A stretch of DNA of 64,000 nucleotides, from positions 62,001 through 126,000 of the forward strand of contig JBBHKE010001495.1 of the NCBI GenBank assembly GCA_037447655.1, read 5' to 3'. A model generated the notes under the pieces. The model worked only from the letters and a program-made list of their open reading frames with translations, had not been told where the DNA came from and searched no databases. Below, piece by piece: positions 22,640 to 34,664 of the stretch (its first letter is position 1; every line of letters starts with the position of its first letter). The stretch is from Zygnema cylindricum. Lineage: Eukaryota > Streptophyta > Zygnematophyceae > Zygnematales > Zygnemataceae. The position numbers and the translations under genes were made by a program.

Positions 22640-22812
22640 GACAGATTGCTTGCGTACGGATATCTGGAAACGACGATATGCAATCAATGCCAAAAAGTAA
22701 CGTCATTCAAGACTGACCGCGGCTGATTACGTGCGTCCCTATATCTGGAAATTACGATACCATTTTCAGTGCCGAACAGTACGGCAATTCAAGACTGACC
22801 GCGGCTGTCTGC
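22640..22812. repeat. tandem duplication of an ~83-bp unit
   Basis: Two adjacent copies share TGCGT-n3-ATATCTGGAAA, an ACGATA segment and end with CAAGACTGACCGCGGCTG (near 22725 and 22808). Confidence 0.7.
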
Positions 22813-22937
22813 GCATAGTGCATTGAATATTGTGATTGCGGTGGTATTCATTGTCCCTCTTTGTCATTTTGTACATTAATATTGCACGATTCTGCAAAAG
22901 GTACATTCACATGATTCAATTATGTACTCACCAAGAA

Positions 22938-23171
22938 TCACAATCGATATTGATTGATCAATCGCAATCTTCTCCTGCGTAGAAGATCTTTATCTGGAAC
23001 AGCAAGGAGCGAGAATCCGGAGGTCCATTCCCGCAAATAGAAATATCTTAGCCTGATCTCCTCCTGCCACTTTGTGAGGATAGGAACGCGCCCCGGCTCA
23101 GAAAATGATTCCGACAAGTATCTGAGCAATGCAAAGTCGTGCTTTTGATTTGTGAGGCTACAATAGACCTT
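22938..23171 (-). other. possible isolated exon or gene fragment
   Basis: A minus-strand open frame from about 23171 to 22938 reads like real protein (KVYCSLTNQKHDFALLRYLS, then EPGRVPILTKWQEEIRLRYF, ending at a stop). It is more balanced in composition than neighbouring chance frames. No family was recognised, no partner exons were found, and a pyrimidine-poor upstream gives no clear acceptor. Could be a gene fragment. Confidence 0.3.
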
Positions 23172-23364
23172 TCTGACCTTGCAGCGTCAGCATGTGTGTA
23201 GGTTTTGGTCCAATTGTTTCAAAAAAGTGTGATGGTAAAACCGTGTGAGTACATGGGAACTGGAAATGAAGACAACAAACGAAACTGAAATGTAGAAAGA
23301 GGGTGGAGGCAAACTAAAAGGGAAACATTGCGTAAGGAACTAAGTGAATCGTTATTAGTGTCAG

Positions 23365-23585
23365 TACACCGCCAATCGCTATTAGCGTTGTGTACGCTAA
23401 TCCCGTCCCGCTTTTTTTTTTTTTTATTCTCAAATATAATTATCCACACTATTTAAAAAAATCCCTAATTTCTAATTAGAGTAATCGATTTCTTCCAAAA
23501 TTTCCAAATTCCCAATTAGCGTACACCAAGCTAAATAATAGTATACGCTAATCAAACGTACACGCTAATAGCGATTGGCGGTGTA
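23365..23585 (+). mobile_element. TA-type MITE, subfamily 1
   Basis: Element 23367-23583 (217 bp), TA on both sides, ends CACCGCCAATCGCTATTAGC perfectly inverted. Interior matches the elements at 30945-31158 and (inverted) 34970-35186. Confidence 0.9.
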
Positions 23586-23589
23586 GTTA

Positions 23590-24765
23590 TTAGTGGTGAG
23601 GAAAAAAAATCATATTAACACTATTTTGGGTTCAAGGACCTAAAGTAAAAAAAAACATTACTAATTAACATAAAAAAACTATTTGGATGCTCATTCCATA
23701 TTATAGCCACTACACTGTGTCAACATAGTGATTTTGCCTAACCTTTTATTACAATGAATCAAATATAAGAGACAATGTACTACACAAGAAAGGGCAAGCC
23801 AATAAAATACACCGAAAGAAACAACAAGCACAAAAAAAAAGGTAATAATGTACACAAAGAAAAACTACGACAAAAGTAGTTGTTAATACAAACACCTCAT
23901 AAGTGGAAGAAAAAGAATAATGCCATTTGGGTTTAAGACCTAAAGCCAACGAAACATTTGTACACAAGAACATACATTAAATTATTTTAAGGATACCTCC
24001 TCATAGTGTAGACGTTGTAGTTGATGGTCACATAGTCAACGTTTGAAGATGTTACAACAGTTTTGCGAGATTTAACAGGTTTGCGTGATTTTCCCTACCT
24101 TTTGATATATAAGTCAAATTTAAAAGTGTTTTTTTGTGCCGACAACGCTCATTTTCTCCTGTTGACTGCGTTATCTGCCACTTTTTTTGTACAACATTGT
24201 GCAGAGTAACTTTTGGATTCATCTTGATTTAATGTAATTGACACTATTTAAATCTTACATATGTTAAGTTAAAGGCATAATGGTTAATACAAGATTTCTG
24301 CCAAATTCAAAGGTCGTAATTTAAGGGGGGCAAATAGTTTTTTTATACAAGTAGCAATTCACGTTGTACCTAGCGAAGGTCCTATGTACTTTGAGAGCTG
24401 CTACAAGCAACCTTTTAAATCCCTAACTTCGAAAGAACACGCAAATGAGTTTCAAAACACATGTACCGTCTATAAAAAAATAGCAGATCGAAGGCGGATA
24501 AAAACGTGTTGACGTAGTAAAGTCAACAACTTAAAAAATAAGTAAAGACGAAAGCAAAAGGTTTTTGAAGGCTCTTAACTTTGAGGAACATCTATCGTAA
24601 AAATAAAGTGCCGCATTCGAGGCAACTACCAAACAACCAAATATCTCGAACATCATGACAATCAAGTTATCCACATGACCAAGCTTACAATTATACTAAA
24701 ATGTCAAATCGCCCAACCAACGATTTTTACCGAGGCAAAGTTCACCGAAACATTTTGACCAGAAA
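23590..24765. other. non-coding, no gene seen
   Basis: AT-rich sequence. The ORF at 23749-23973 is low-complexity and unconvincing. Confidence 0.4.
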
Positions 24766-24997
24766 TATACCAAAGAGTACAAAGTACAATAATGTTGGAT
24801 TGTATGGACAGTACAAATTTTTCTTTTTTTTTGGTTTTTTGATTGACCGACCGTAACCGATCATTTTTTTTTTCTGGTGAATCAACCGACCGCAACCGCC
24901 CGGCCCTCAAAATTTGGCAACTGAATCCGTTCCGGATCCGGCGCGGGCAATCGGTTAACGATCGGTCACGGTTTCGGTTGACTGTTTGCTACCTCTG
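24766..24997 (+). mobile_element. hAT-like element, right-half fragment
   Basis: Matches 34408-34636 of the complete element, including the shared stretch AGAGTACAAAGTACAATAAT and the terminus TTTGCTACCTCTG. The left half is missing or unrecognisably diverged. Confidence 0.65.
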
Positions 24998-27160
24998 GCG
25001 CCCACACATGCAATTTCAGTAAAGCACAGCAACAATTTCACTTCAGCAATGAATTTGGAAGCTGTATGAATTTCACTTTGCTCAGAGCCTGGTAGATAAA
25101 CAGCAAAAAAAAGTAATAAAAATATATAGTCCGTTTTGTATTATGGATCATACATTATACATAATGTGCTAGAATTAAGTTTTGTCCATTGCATCTTACA
25201 AAATAATGTACCAACTGTATCGGAACAGGCTCCTCTGTAACACTCGGACAAGAAAATGTTGCAAGAGAGTTTTGAGTTGATAATAGCAATGGTATGGTGT
25301 GTGTTTAACAAGGATCGATCTTTATGTAAGTTCTTCTTCTCTCAGGGAGACTTACATTTGCTATTTTTATCCTACGCTGCGTATAAATTCGCTTAAGTTT
25401 TTTAAATAGAACTTTTATACTTTGAACTACCTCTTCACAATGTTTTTTGCCTTGTATTTAACGAGAACAACAGAAAGGAATACAATTTTCTATTGAAATA
25501 CTTGGCTATTGCCTTGCTGACGTCAGAAACGTAACTACTGTTTTGTCTTGCATATACCTTTACATGGAGCAAAATCAGAGACTGTATAGGGCATATTCTG
25601 GAAATTTGCTATTATCATTCATATATACCAAGAAAATCATATAATTGCTCCAAAATGTTAATATGAACTCTGGAAGAGCTTGCTGCCGCCAACCATTCCA
25701 TCCGTACATATACTGGTCCTGAACTTCCAAAAAACTGAACTCGCAGGCCTTGCCAATTTTATCTTTTCTCCAGAAAAAGACAAATTTTTATTACTGTTGA
25801 AGTTATGAAACACTGTGTACTTCAGAAACTCCCTTTTAAGACCACAACTATGTCAACCAAGTCTAGTAAAATGAAACATCACTTAGGGCATATGTCCTTT
25901 GAAACGGAGAGCGGTCCGTTTTGGTGTCACATTTAATAATGGTGACAGAGAAGAAAATCCTATTGGTCGATTTTTTTTTGTTTTGTTTAAAGGAAGGACA
26001 GCTCTCACTTGTGTCAAATTTTCCTTGTGGCAAATTGAGGACTCACTACTTCAATGGACATTTGCCCTTGGTAATCATGGCTAATGAAATGACACGCACG
26101 GACACAAAAAAACTCCAAAGCAAATGCTCTTCGCAAACGGTTCATAGTTTCAGTGTTTATGCAGTCATGCCATGACAGACAAAACTTCATTCCTACAATT
26201 GTAGGGCTGGGTGAACATAACCCATTACCAATATTTTCACCTCACCTCATCCCCATGTCAACAAGTGACTTGAAGAAGTTGCAGAGAACCACGCATGTTG
26301 ACAACATGGCAATTTGGGAGAGTTATGTACACAATCAACTCTGTATGTTGACATAAAATAGTTATCGCGTAACGAGAATCAACGGATAGCCCACCAGCGC
26401 TCTGTCACATCATGCAGTCTACATAAAGCCTGTTTCGCATCATGAATTCTATGCATCATTCGTTCAAATTGCTTTGTAAAGTTTTACAAAAATTATTCAC
26501 CAGTGTTGTAGAGCATGGCTCAGGGGTATGAAATAGAGTGGTTGTGTTGTACAGGACCTAATATTGCATAAGCCCCACATGATTACAACAACTGACCCTC
26601 GTTGTTGAAGTTAACCTCTCATTCAAGTGAGCTTTTCTCCTACACAAACTCTTGAAGTGTTCATGGCCTTAATGAGACAAGTGGCAGAGTATAATTCTGA
26701 TATGTAATTCTAATCAAATGTCAGCGGCAATAACTCACAATTTTTTTTAGCTATGGTCAGTGTAATACATGGTTCTGTTAAGAAGACACAAAATTACCTT
26801 TGTGCCTGTCAACTATTCCTATGTAGCACGTGAATGCTAATAGCACAGACATTAAACAGGTAAAGGTCCCTTGTCACAGACATGTCTTCTCAACCACGTC
26901 ATAACAGGGAGTGTCTAAACACATTGTTGACTCAGAAGAGTGCTTTAATCAGATGCCAAGGATCCATCTTTATTATGACTAGTCCCAGAATGAAACTATA
27001 AGTCAATTCACAGAAACAACTAAATTGATCAGGCTTGCAAACCACAAAAAAAGCCAGACAAGGACTTGATATGAACAGCACAATTTTCTTTCACTGGCAT
27101 ATTATCATGCAAATGATTATTATTCAGTTTATTAAAAATAATTAATTAATATATAAATAA
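24998..27160. other. non-coding, no gene seen
   Basis: AT-rich intergenic sequence. The frames at 25899-26356 have no recognised motif. Confidence 0.4.
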
Positions 27161-27164
27161 AATA

Positions 27165-28480
27165 ATGACTAATGAATCTAATGATTTTATAGACGACATT
27201 TATTCACTGAATGTTACAGCCGCTAGGTATTATTAAGAGATAAGAACCTATCATTTTACTCAGAAAAAAATTTGTTAGAAGATAGTGATTCTGCTGAAAT
27301 TATTTCCAAATATAATACGCTATCAGAATAATTATCTTTAGGTCAGCCAGGACCAGGATGGCTGGAAATATCTTCACCTATTTATTATTGGAATATATTA
27401 TTATTAATGTATAAAATACAAGAAGATATTCTTTTATATTCCATTATTATTAACGAAAATAATAAGTTATTAAAGAAAGTGTCTGAAGAACAAATTCCAG
27501 AAATAATTACAAAATTGAATAAAATAATAACATTGTTAGAAAATATTTTATCTATTATTGATAAGATTCCAGAAAGTATTATCAGTGTTATAAAACCTGA
27601 TCTTGAAAGATTTTTTTTTATTATGAATTAATAAATCATTATTTAAACAATGAAATAACTAATCTGCTAAATTAAATAATATATAAATTAGATAATTTAT
27701 TACAAAATTTTTAAAGAAAATATTAAATTGTTATTTAATGATAAATTGGAAGATTTTTCTGAAAACACTTCTGAAAAAGTTTCTCTTAAAATAGTAGGTG
27801 AAAGTTGTTATAAATGGGATTCTGAAAATATATACGCACCAACTTTAATATTTATGCTTGAAGAAGGTATTACAGAAAAGAAGACGTGCTCGTACTTCCA
27901 TGAAGTTACCTTATAAAAGAGAAACATTACCTGATAATATTGAAGAAATACTTCAAGCGAGAATTAATACTTACCGCTTAGTAGAATATACTAAAGGTGA
28001 TATGAAATCTACTTTTGTCCACCCTGAATATAAATGGCGTACTACTTTTTTTGTCAAGAGAAAACTTGATTCTAAAAGGATTCTTAGATATATAAGTCAT
28101 ATAGTGGGGTATTGATTATTTACCTGAAGGTATTTCTTATACAGAAGGTAGAATTCCTTTAAGATTCACTCGCTTGACAAGACCCATACCAGGAGTTGAA
28201 CTTAGAGAACGCAATAATCAAGGAGAATTTGTTGTTAAATTAACATGTGTTGTATTATTATTAAGTAACAGTGATTCTCCTATAATTTTAGGAGAAAAAA
28301 AAAATTAAAACATGTAAGTGCAAAAATAAATTTAAGTTTACTTTTATTGACCACGTCTCCTTCTTTCTTTAATAGAACCGGGTACTGTATAATAGGAGTC
28401 ACCATCTTCAGAAGGTACCCATGCATGAGCATATAAAAAACTTTTTGATTTAAACATGTCAGACATTTCATGTAACAAAC
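27165..28480 (+). pseudogene. AT-rich island of decayed ORFs, possibly foreign (virus-like)
   Basis: Base composition shifts to strongly AT-rich, with codon use unlike the host genes. A Lys/Ile/Asn/Glu-rich frame at 27407-27631 includes a probable coiled coil (IITKLNKIITLLENILSIID). Continuing frames at about 27728-28115 and 28110-28310 look like one protein broken by frameshifts: an acidic lead, a basic KRRRART cluster near 27875, then a beta-rich, Tyr/Arg-containing region ending at a stop near 28308. On the opposite strand 28478-28353 is a short frame with MSDMFKSKSFLYAHAWVPSE ending in RRRRGQ. Coiled-coil and basic proteins in sequence resemble the layout of some negative-strand RNA virus genes, but no family was identified. 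Decayed organellar or bacterial DNA is also possible. Confidence 0.4.
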
Positions 28481-28499
28481 AAACCGCGCTTCCTCAGAT

Positions 28500-28950
28500 G
28501 GTTTATGGCATCATAAAAAGGTGACTTCTGAGACATCAGAGAAAAAAAAAGGCGGGGAATACCCCGTCATTAATAAAAGAAACCCCATTTGTTTTTCTGA
28601 GGTACTAAAATCACTCTTTTGTGAAATAGTTTTTTTCCAATCAAACACATACATCAAATTAAATTATATACAAGCCTTCACTAAGGATCCTATTCTAAAA
28701 GAATTATATACACATCACACATTAAGACCTAAACCAGGATGCAAAATCCACACCAAGCTCTAGGCTCCTGGATTTAATGATATAACCTCCCATGATCCTT
28801 CTTCCCAGAATCACAAGAATACCTTCATATGTTACAAGGAAAAGCTGAATGTGAATTTGACAACTGTGCATCAAACTATCGTAAAGTGTAATTGTTGTTG
28901 AGCTCATTGCAAACCAACTCTTTCCAAATAGCCACAAACTATATGTAATG
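28500..28950. other. no gene seen
   Basis: Short frames on both strands without recognised motifs, between the AT-rich island and the SEP2-like gene; may include the latter's 3' untranslated region. Confidence 0.4.
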
Positions 28951-28953
28951 TCA

Positions 28954-29098
28954 TCAAGTTAAAAAGTAACGCCACTTTCGCATGATCTGGTTGTGACTGC
29001 AGGCATCAGGAGACCTTTCTGCCAAATCGTCTTTTAGATCCCCGTCATCAGCTTCAAACAGGTCATCGTCATAAAAGTTCCGTCTCCATGATCCACGA
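28954..29098 (-). other. possible alternative third exon of the SEP2-like gene
   Basis: If GT at 29188-29187 and AG at 29100-29099 are used, an intron of 88 nt removes the usual stop. The frame then continues for 48 residues with an acidic segment DDDLFEADDGDLKDDLAERS to a stop at 28954. The intron 3' end is pyrimidine-rich (TTTCTTGTTTCTTTTCCGC) and the frame is preserved. Confidence 0.4.
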
Positions 29099-29184
29099 CT
29101 TCCAAGCGGAAAAGAAACAAGAAATAAACCGTGTGCTCGCATGACAGGTGCAATTTAATTCAGTATCACATTCGAAGATCAAAT

Positions 29185-30241
29185 CTACTTCCTGGCACTT
29201 TCAATGCCCTCTTTCTGCCACTGAAGGTCTTGTCCATCTTCAAAAAAAAGGCCTTCGATCATGCTGTCAACTGCGGTATCAACCAGTCTCTTGCAACCTG
29301 ACGCCAAAACATCTGACACGTGTCTTTTAGATCTCCAACCGAAAGCAAAACCAGCGGCAACACCTGTTGCAACAACGCAAAGAGCGATGACTTTTGCCAG
29401 TCCCTCCACATCCATTCCACTGAACACACTATTTCCGGTAACAAACTCCACTGAGAGGGCGGAAGCAAAGCCAATCTGCAAATTGACAAAAATTCTGTTA
29501 GAACATCTCTAAATAGTTTCAGAATTTAGCTCTGAACAAAAACTAACGACATTGAACTGCTGGATGGTCGAAACTTGAAAAAACCACTGGATTTCAGCCA
29601 TTAGAATGAAGTAACCAGAAAATAGGCTTGATCACCGTAAGCGGAATTGAAAGGAGCACTTAGACTTTGAAAAACACCGACAGAACTACCGAGAGAAAAT
29701 AAGTTGAGTGGAACGTGCTTGATCTATTAGACAGAACCAAATACCTCCCAATCTACACGCCTTTTAACCAACACGAGGACTGATACCATTAGATGCCAAA
29801 ATCTGAAATATTCTAAAACAAAATCAAAGAAAGTACCATGGCAAGCCTTCCAGAAAGAGTCTCAAAATCTGAAGCTTGTGCAGAGGCTTCCACACAGGCG
29901 AGGAGAATCTCCGCCATAGACCTCTCCTTGTCTGCTTTAACAACCGCTACTTCCAAACCACCATTTGTATCTGAAAATTCCCTCAGAGTGCATATTCTAG
30001 GAACATAGAGAGCCTCTGAGCCACTTTCCTCCCAAGCACTGCTTCCATTCTGACAACTCTGAGCCTTCACAGCAATACTTGCTTTTTTACTTGGCTTAGA
30101 CAGTAAGTATACATGCTTAGTTTTGGCTATTACAGGTAATTTAGGAGAGGAATTAAAAAATGATTGTGGAATAGATGGGTTGGTACAAGCATTGCCTGCA
30201 CACACTGCAGAAGTTGTAATCTTGGTAGCAACCATGGCCAT
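29185..30241 (-). CDS. SEP2: stress-enhanced protein 2-like, chloroplast Lil-family protein
   Basis: Two exons, 30241-29837 and 29475-29185 (GT at 29836-29835, AG at 29477-29476, phase 0), giving 231 residues. Lil/SEP proteins are thylakoid relatives of light-harvesting antenna proteins, thought to bind pigments and protect against excess light. The N-terminal ~60 residues are Ser/Lys/Ala-rich without acids, as in a chloroplast transit peptide. The conserved lead RICTLREF is followed by the chlorophyll-binding helix motif DFETLSGRLAM, which is split by the intron and continues as IGFASALSVEFVTGNSVFSG. A second hydrophobic helix (VIALCVVATGVAAGFAFGW) and the family-like tail DTAVDSMIEGLFFEDGQD follow. 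The order and the DFET.SGRLAM...VTGNS.F...DVEGL pattern match Arabidopsis SEP2 as I recall it. The gene is isolated; no operon-like context. Confidence 0.88.
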
Positions 30242-30942
30242 TTTACAAGTTGAGTAAAGACGAAATGAAAAAACAAGGCTAATTTGAGATTCAGAAGCGA
30301 AATTCAGAAGCGAGATTCAGCCAGTCTACAGCTCTAAGGTTCGAATGTTGAGTCATTATTGTCGATGAAGGTTATTTGAATGAGGGAAGCATGAACCCAT
30401 GCGACACTTTGCGACGTTTAATTTGGTAACGACTCGTTGGAACGATCTTTTTCTTAAAAACATCGGTGACATTTGTTTGCAGGTTGGCGCGACACGCATG
30501 TGTGGCACGACATTGCAATTTTGGAAAATAGAAATCTACGTGGAGATACGACGGGCAGCTTTCCAAAAAGGTTGCGAAAAGCAGCACCGATAAAAACTTC
30601 TCATGTGCGGAAACATCTACCGTTGGATCTTATTCAGTGTACGCCTCCAAGTAGCCCACGCTGCTAGCTTTGGCTCCGCTGGTTCGTGTCAGCTAGTTGA
30701 AACTTGAAAGGCGGAAAAGGCGGCGTGACGAATGTTGAAGGAAGACGCAATGATGGAGGCAACCACATGCCAGGCTTTGAGTGGTCAGGTATTCCACTCT
30801 GGCAGAGTCGAGCGTTGTTGTAGCCGTCACTTTCCCGTCGGCTGCTCGACGCCGTGACTAGAAAGCGGGGTCTGTCGCCGTGGAAAAGTGTGGCCTGGGT
30901 GGGATGGTCTATCTCCGCAATTAATGACACCGTCCTGTACAG

Positions 30943-31160
30943 TACACCGCCAATCTTTATTAGCGTTGTGTACGCTAATTCCGTCCTGCTATATTTTTTT
31001 ATTCTTAAATATATCTATCCACACTATTGAAAAATAACCCTAATTCCTAATTAGAATAGACGATTTCTTCGAAAATTTTCAAATTCCCAATTAGCGTAAA
31101 CCACGCTAATTATTCGTATACGCTAAAAAAACTTACACGGTAATAACGATTGGCGGTGTA
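30943..31160 (+). mobile_element. TA-type MITE, subfamily 1
   Basis: Element 30945-31158, TA borders, ends CACCGCCAATCTTTATTAGC / inverted, with the same interior as the element at 23367-23583 but more point changes. Confidence 0.88.
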
Positions 31161-31164
31161 GTTG

Positions 31165-32330
31165 AACGAAGCAACTATGAACGATGGCGGTTTGTTTTGA
31201 AAAGCAAATAGTGTGATCCACTCCATATGGCGTGAAACTTTAATGACCCACGTGGATGCTTGTAGTCCACATTTCCTGAGCTCGTAACCACGGCAATAAA
31301 CACTATTTAACGGAAAGGAAAAGAAGAGAAAAAATCTGCGCCTGAAATTAGTATTGTCAGCCTATGTCGGTGCACGTGTTGATTGATGAGTTAATACCTA
31401 TGATTGAAACTACGATCGTATGCTACGAGTTTCCGTTTCTACGATTGATTAGTACAAATAAAATACGAAATGTACGCTTTTTCGTAATATATGAAAGTCA
31501 AAGGACTAAAAAACATCTTGACGAGAGGGATCTGTGTATGGATTTGGCTGATAGTAATAATAAATTCTCATGTAGCATCTTTCATCTAAGCCGTTAGTTA
31601 TTAGCTCCAGGATTTTCTGTCAAGATCTTTCAAACAGCATTTAATTCATGCGTACACCTTACGTCATGCAAAAGGACCTTTCGGGAGTTTGCCGTACCTT
31701 TTTTTTCAAAATTTTAATTCCTGCCAACCAGCATTTTGATTTTATTCGATTTTCACTTTGCCGCGATTCGTTCGTCCTCTTTTTTTTTTTTTCACTTTCC
31801 ACCACAACCTGATTTTTTTTCCGGAAAAATAATCTGATCACATGACAGCAGTAGCATCATAATTTGGTATTTGGTTTTGTTGCTCAGAATTGTGTTTTGC
31901 AGGATTGTTACTCAGCTAGGAATTTCACTGTTGTTTTTCTGTACTTAGAAGAATTCTGACAGTATGTAAAGCCTTTAATTAGAATATCTTGTAGATGGAT
32001 CTTTAGCTTCAGGTTTTCAAAGAACCTCAATAAGTACTGTAGTGTTATAGAAATTAGATGGTATTATATTAAGTTGCCCCTTATTAATTTACATAAGGGT
32101 TCCTGTTGGTAAAAAAATAATACTTGGATTATATGTGTATATACTCTATAGTAAGGTGTAGGTCTAGCAGAAATTGCAACTCAGCCTACAGGTAACCCTA
32201 AACCTAGATTTATTACCAGATAACTAAACAATCAAGTCATTTCCTACGGTTTCTAAGTTTAAAAGCTACTTAGGTTGTTTTAGACGAGATCCAAATGTAC
32301 ACTCTGGTCTAGGAAAACCCAAACAGTGAG
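31165..32330. other. non-coding, no gene seen
   Basis: AT-rich intergenic sequence; ORFs at 31364-31597 and 31659-31841 are not convincing. Confidence 0.4.
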
Positions 32331-33490
32331 TGTATTTCACACACACTTTTATTTTCACTTGTTTTTCAGTGTAGTGCTATTTTTAGTGCTTTTTGTAAGT
32401 GATGATTTAAGTGTTTTTTTTTAAGTATGCTGCTCTGTACCGTTTTTCGACGATGAGTTTCAGACTTTCAGTGTTGTGTTTTTAGTACAGTTTTGGTAAA
32501 GTTTCGTTTTTCAATGTTGTTTCTCAGTGATGAGTTTCGGTTGTCTTTCTGTGATTGTTGTTTTTTAGTGCTATATTCTCAGTGTTGAATGTCAGTGTTG
32601 TGTTTTAGTACAAATTCTAAGTGATGATTTTCAGTACTGAATTTTAAGTGTTTTTTTTCAGTACTTGAAATGTTCTCAGCAATGGAAACATTGGAAAAAA
32701 AAGTTAGTACTGGAAACAATGTTTAATAGCAGGGTAGTGTTTTAGCACAGATCCGTTTTTAAGTGATGACTGTCGTTGCACTTTCTTAGTAGTGTTACTT
32801 TTCTGTACTGTTTCACAAGGATGAATTTCAGTGCAAAAGTTTCAGAGCAAAAGTTTCATTGCTAAATGCACAGTGATTAATTTCAATGCAAATTTTCAAT
32901 GATCAATTTCAGTGTTAAAATCACAGTGATAAATTTCACTGCTACACTCCAGTGTTGCTTTCCAGTACCGTTTCTCAGTTAAAAATTGATGAATTTCAGT
33001 GTTGTTTTCCATAACATTTTGAAATTTCACTTCTGGTTTTTAGTCCAGAGCTGTTTTTTAGTGTTGTTTGTCAGCGATGACTTTCAATGCTCATTTTCAG
33101 TACAGCAATGTCTTTTGGTACGGCTTCTCAGTGATCAGTATCAGCACTGAATATCAGTGTTGTGTTTTAATACAAATTTGTTTCTTAATAATGTTTTTGT
33201 CATTGGTTAATTCCAGTGCTGTATTTCATGTCTGGTTCTCAGTGATGAATTTTACTTCTGTTTTTTCCAGTAAGAAGATTGTTTCCAAGTAAGGATCCCA
33301 TTGTTTTTCTTACGTAGAGTGTTTATTTTTAGTGTTGCTTCTTAACGATGAACACCTTTTAGTGCACCACTTTTTTAGTACTATGCTGTTTTTCAGTACT
33401 GTTTCTCAGCGATGAATTCAATGTTGTTTTTTAGTGCAGAGATGTTTTTCGTTGCTTTAGCCTTGTTGTTTTAGTGTTGTTTTCAGTGTA
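32330..33490 (+). repeat. degenerate repeat field of TTTCAGTG motifs
   Basis: More than thirty loosely spaced variants of TTTTCAGTGTTG / TTTCAGTGATGAATTTCAGTG over ~1.15 kb. Spacing is irregular (about 12-45 bp), as expected for an old, decayed minisatellite. No coding frame spans it. Confidence 0.7.
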
Positions 33491-33907
33491 ACATTGTTGA
33501 TTCATTGCTAAAATTCAAAGGTATAATAAAGATAATTCCTTTGCAAGGAGATGCACCATTTTTACTTGTCGTACATGTGATTGCACCAACTTTTCACCTA
33601 TATTGAACAAAAATGCACCCATTCAAACAGATGAACTCCTAGTCTAGGTAGACTTATTTCCCAAGTGTTATTCGTAATGTTCCATTTTCAAATATGTCTT
33701 TACTTTTTTTTTTCATAGGAAATGTACCTACGGAAAAAAGAATTTGAACCTATTGCAGTTGTTTATCAAATTCCATAAAATATGTTTTTTGTCGCAATTA
33801 CAAGACTTTGATATCCCCTACAGTTTCATCAGAAATTCTGGTTCAATTCCCAACATTATTCATGCTTAGAATTTCGTACGATGCAAGCCGTCCGTATAGG
33901 AGTACAT

Positions 33908-34075
33908 TACAGTGCCAATCGCTATTAATGTTCAGTCGCGACTTTTTTTACCGAAAATCAGAAAATATTGTTAACAAGTCTTCCTGCACGGCTTTTTGCA
34001 CTAAATTAGTATGATAGATTCTAATTTCGCAGCAACACATATAAATCCTCAATGCTAATAAGGATGGGGAGTGTA
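33908..34075. mobile_element. TA-type MITE, diverged
   Basis: Element 33910-34073. Left end CAGTGCCAATCGCTATTAATG, written here to 20 as CAGTGCCAATCGCTATTAAT; the right end is a poor inverse (CTAATAAGGATGGGGAGTG). TA on both sides. An old member of the family. Confidence 0.55.
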
Positions 34076-34160
34076 TACGATTGTACGGTAAACGTCACGT
34101 ACATTTTGAGTACAGGTCGATACTTGCAAGAGCGCAGCGATACGTATTGGAACGTTCTGT

Positions 34161-34644
34161 CAGCTGATCAGAGGTCGCAAAAGTCAAAAGTTTAGGTAGC
34201 TGAAACCGACCGTTTTTTTTTTTTCAAAATCTGAGTACCCGACGCCCGACCGGGTTGTGTCACGCTCCTAAATTGTTAACCGTTACCCGCAACGCGTTTA
34301 CGAAATTAAAAGTTAACCGAAACTCGATTTCTCGCGACTACCCGTACCTGTCCGTACCCGAATAAGTACAAAATTAATGGTATATTTCCCTTATACCTTC
34401 CACGATACCAAGAGTACAAAGTACAATAATGTTGGATAGTATGGACAGTACAAAACTTTCATTTTTTTTCGTTTTTTGCTTACCCGACCGTAACCGATTT
34501 TTTTTTTTTTTTTTTGAGAATCAACCGCCCGAATCCGCCCGGGCCCCCGAATTTGTCACCCGAATCTGTTCCGGCTCCGACGCGGGCGGTCAGATAACGG
34601 TCTGTTACGGTTTCGGTTAACCGTTTGCGACCTCTGCAGCTGAT
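34161..34644. mobile_element. hAT-like element, complete
   Basis: Element 34169-34636 (468 bp), inverted ends CAGAGGTCGCAAA / TTTGCGACCTCTG, with perfect 8-bp duplications CAGCTGAT at 34161-34168 and 34637-34644. No transposase frame. Duplication length and CAGAGG-type end fit hAT. Confidence 0.9.
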
Positions 34645-34664
34645 CCATGGATAGATAGAAGGTG

